Source: JAAZHD01 sp012510895
GTDB taxonomy: Bacteria > Bacillota > Clostridia > Caldicoprobacterales > DTU083
Assembly: GCA_050951465.1 (NCBI GenBank)
Contig: JBMNJC010000017.1
Coordinates: forward strand, 1 to 35,437
Direction of reading: 5' to 3'
DNA length: 35,437 bases
This document shows positions 34,018-35,437 of the stretch, in pieces (position 1 is the stretch's first letter; each line of letters opens with the position of its first letter). Position numbers and translations under genes: made by a program. The notes below the pieces were generated by a model, which was not told where the DNA came from, searched no databases, and worked only from the letters and a program-made list of their open reading frames with translations.

Positions 34018-34064
34018 ATTTGCATTTATTTAAACTAGAATTAAATTAGAAAGGAGATTTAACA

Positions 34065-35437
34065 ATGAAAAAATTAAAAATCGGTTGGGCTGAACGTGAC
34101 ATTACGACCTACGGACCTGCATACATCCCCGGGCATTTTAATATGCGTATCTCCGAGGGTGTTATCGATCCGCTGTCGACAACTGCACTGGTGGTGGATA
34201 ACGGCGATGATATGGCAATATTCCTGTCAATTGACAATGTTGCCATACGGTCATTCCTGTTGGACGAGATTCGGGGCAAGGTAAAACGCAGAAATCCTGA
34301 AATCCCTGTTATGAAGATTCTTGCAGGCGCAACCCATGCTCATACTACTCCAAGTCACTATTATGACGGCGGAGAGATCGACGACAGTATTAAGGAAATG
34401 GGCTATACTGACGAACAAATACAAAAACTTCTTGATGAGTACATTCCAACCTCCATGATTGGAGTTCCCCGTGACGGTATGGAGATTGAATCCAGTGACA
34501 AATATCGAGACTTTTTATCCGATCAGGCATCTGATGCCATATGCGAGGCATATGAAAATCGGAAGGAAGGCGGTATCGGTTACGGTTACGGTTATGCAGT
34601 AGTTGGCCACAGCAGACGCACTGTCTACTTTGATGACGTCTCCAAGCGTCCGGGTGTAGAGCTCAATCCGCTTACTACTCTGCACGGTCATGCCGTGATG
34701 TACGGGAATACAAATGATGATAGTTTCAGCCATTATGAAGGCGGCGCCGATCACTTTATCAACATCATGTATACATTTACATCAGAAGGGGATCTGACGG
34801 GCGCAGTCATTAACATACCTTGTCCTTCGCAGAATTCTGAAAGTGAGGCCAACAGGCGCTTAACCGCAGATTATTGGCATGATATCAGGCAAAAAATCCG
34901 CGAAAAGCATGGCAATATTTTTATACTGGCACAATGCGGAGCAGGCGGAGACGTTTCACCGCGAATAATGCATTACAGAGATGCACAGCTGCGCAGATTC
35001 TGGCTTAAATACGGCGGAGAAAGCATAGAAGACGTCAGAGGAAGGGTTGAAGCGCTGGCACGCCGTGATATAGCGGAACGTGTTGCTGTGGCGTTTGATG
35101 AAGTATTGGGCTGGGCAAGAAAGGATATAAAGACTGAAGCAGTAGTAAAGCATACTGTGAAGACTGTACATCTCAGCCGCCGGATGATCACTGATGAGGA
35201 GTATGAATTCGCTAAGTCTGAATATGAAAAACTCGAAGCTGAGCCGTACAGATTTGATCAAGGTTCGCCTAAGGCAAACCTGGATTATAATTCAGTATTA
35301 AAATCTAAGCGGAATCGTTTCCTGAGAGTGATGAAACGATATGAAATCCAAAAAACACAACCCAAAGTTCCAATGGAAATGCATGCAATACGGATAGGTG
35401 ACATTGCATTTGCTTCCAACAGGTTTGAAATGTATCA
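34065..35437 (+). CDS. Neutral/alkaline ceramidase-like protein, copy 3 (cut by window end)
   Basis: The reading frame is open from ATG 34065, after AAAGGAG, to the last base, giving 457 codons. It matches the 10316 product throughout (KIGWAERDI, NTNDDSFSHYEGGADHF, TADYWHD). The metal pair reads THAH and the serine motif GGDVSPR is kept. The strand of the third zinc ligand again reads INIPCPSQ instead of a histidine segment. The frame stops at GDIAFASNRFEMY, about 48 residues short of copy 2's end, so only the C-terminus is missing. As in the other two modules, it comes downstream of a GH-A-like hydrolase gene. Confidence 0.82.
   Translation, partial: MKKLKIGWAERDITTYGPAYIPGHFNMRISEGVIDPLSTTALVVDNGDDMAIFLSIDNVAIRSFLLDEIRGKVKRRNPEIPVMKILAGATHAHTTPSHYYDGGEIDDSIKEMGYTDEQIQKLLDEYIPTSMIGVPRDGMEIESSDKYRDFLSDQASDAICEAYENRKEGGIGYGYGYAVVGHSRRTVYFDDVSKRPGVELNPLTTLHGHAVMYGNTNDDSFSHYEGGADHFINIMYTFTSEGDLTGAVINIPCPSQNSESEANRRLTADYWHDIRQKIREKHGNIFILAQCGAGGDVSPRIMHYRDAQLRRFWLKYGGESIEDVRGRVEALARRDIAERVAVAFDEVLGWARKDIKTEAVVKHTVKTVHLSRRMITDEEYEFAKSEYEKLEAEPYRFDQGSPKANLDYNSVLKSKRNRFLRVMKRYEIQKTQPKVPMEMHAIRIGDIAFASNRFEMY

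Noticed and set aside
1..35437. CRISPR arrays, tRNA or rRNA genes, phage genes
   Set aside because: No regular short repeat array, no tRNA cloverleaf or rRNA sequence, and no phage structural or integrase gene was seen by eye. A dedicated scan with tRNAscan or a CRISPR finder was not possible here.

Overview
This window looks like a piece of an anaerobic, moderately AT-rich Bacillota (Clostridia-like) chromosome. The grounds are strong Shine-Dalgarno sites, regular use of TTG and GTG starts, an LplB/YtcP-type sugar ABC importer with a lipoprotein binding protein and no ATPase gene, and ROK and AraC regulators. This placement is inferred from gene style; there is no rRNA or taxonomic marker. 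Every gene I accept is on the + strand, and nearly all belong to one large carbohydrate catabolic region.

Layout. (1) 1-11908: a tightly spaced operon entering from the left. It holds the 3' end of a clan GH-A-like hydrolase (frameshifted), a pectate-lyase-like beta-helix protein, a neutral-ceramidase-like protein, an MFS transporter, a fucose/arabinose isomerase-like gene (frameshifted), a GH3 enzyme, a full-length GH-A-like hydrolase and a second ceramidase-like protein. An intrinsic terminator follows. (2) 11940-12819: a lone metallophosphoesterase gene with its own candidate promoter. (3) 12921-14290: a decayed IS1380-family element with matching ends, a 5-bp target duplication, an internal deletion and a frameshift. 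It sits just downstream of the probable promoter of the next gene, a ROK regulator (14339-15553). (4) 15667-21416: oxidoreductase, solute-binding lipoprotein, two permeases and a sialidase-like protein. (5) 21534-28040: TIM-barrel isomerase, threonine-type sulfatase-like enzyme, oxidoreductase, cysteine-type sulfatase, AraC regulator and a second TIM-barrel isomerase. (6) 28146 to the end: a strong promoter flanked by TTTCGAAA palindromes drives an intact isomerase-like gene, another GH-A-like hydrolase, two tandem oxidoreductases and a third ceramidase-like protein cut by the window end.

How it fits together (inference). None of the hydrolases, sulfatases or the sialidase-like protein has a visible signal peptide. 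The region therefore probably imports already shortened, decorated oligosaccharides through the ABC and MFS transporters and dismantles them in the cytoplasm. Two sulfatase-fold enzymes and a sialidase-fold enzyme suggest a sulfated or acidic, perhaps host-derived glycan. The two TIM-barrel isomerases and four Gfo/Idh/MocA oxidoreductases hint at oxidative (keto-sugar) steps.

The most unusual structure is the recurrence of a GH-A-like hydrolase followed by a ceramidase-like protein, usually with a fucose-isomerase-like gene in front. It occurs three times in 35 kb, and two of the isomerase genes are about 99% identical. A near-identical 84-bp terminator-plus-promoter unit also occurs twice, at the two internal operon junctions 15.6 kb and 21.4 kb.
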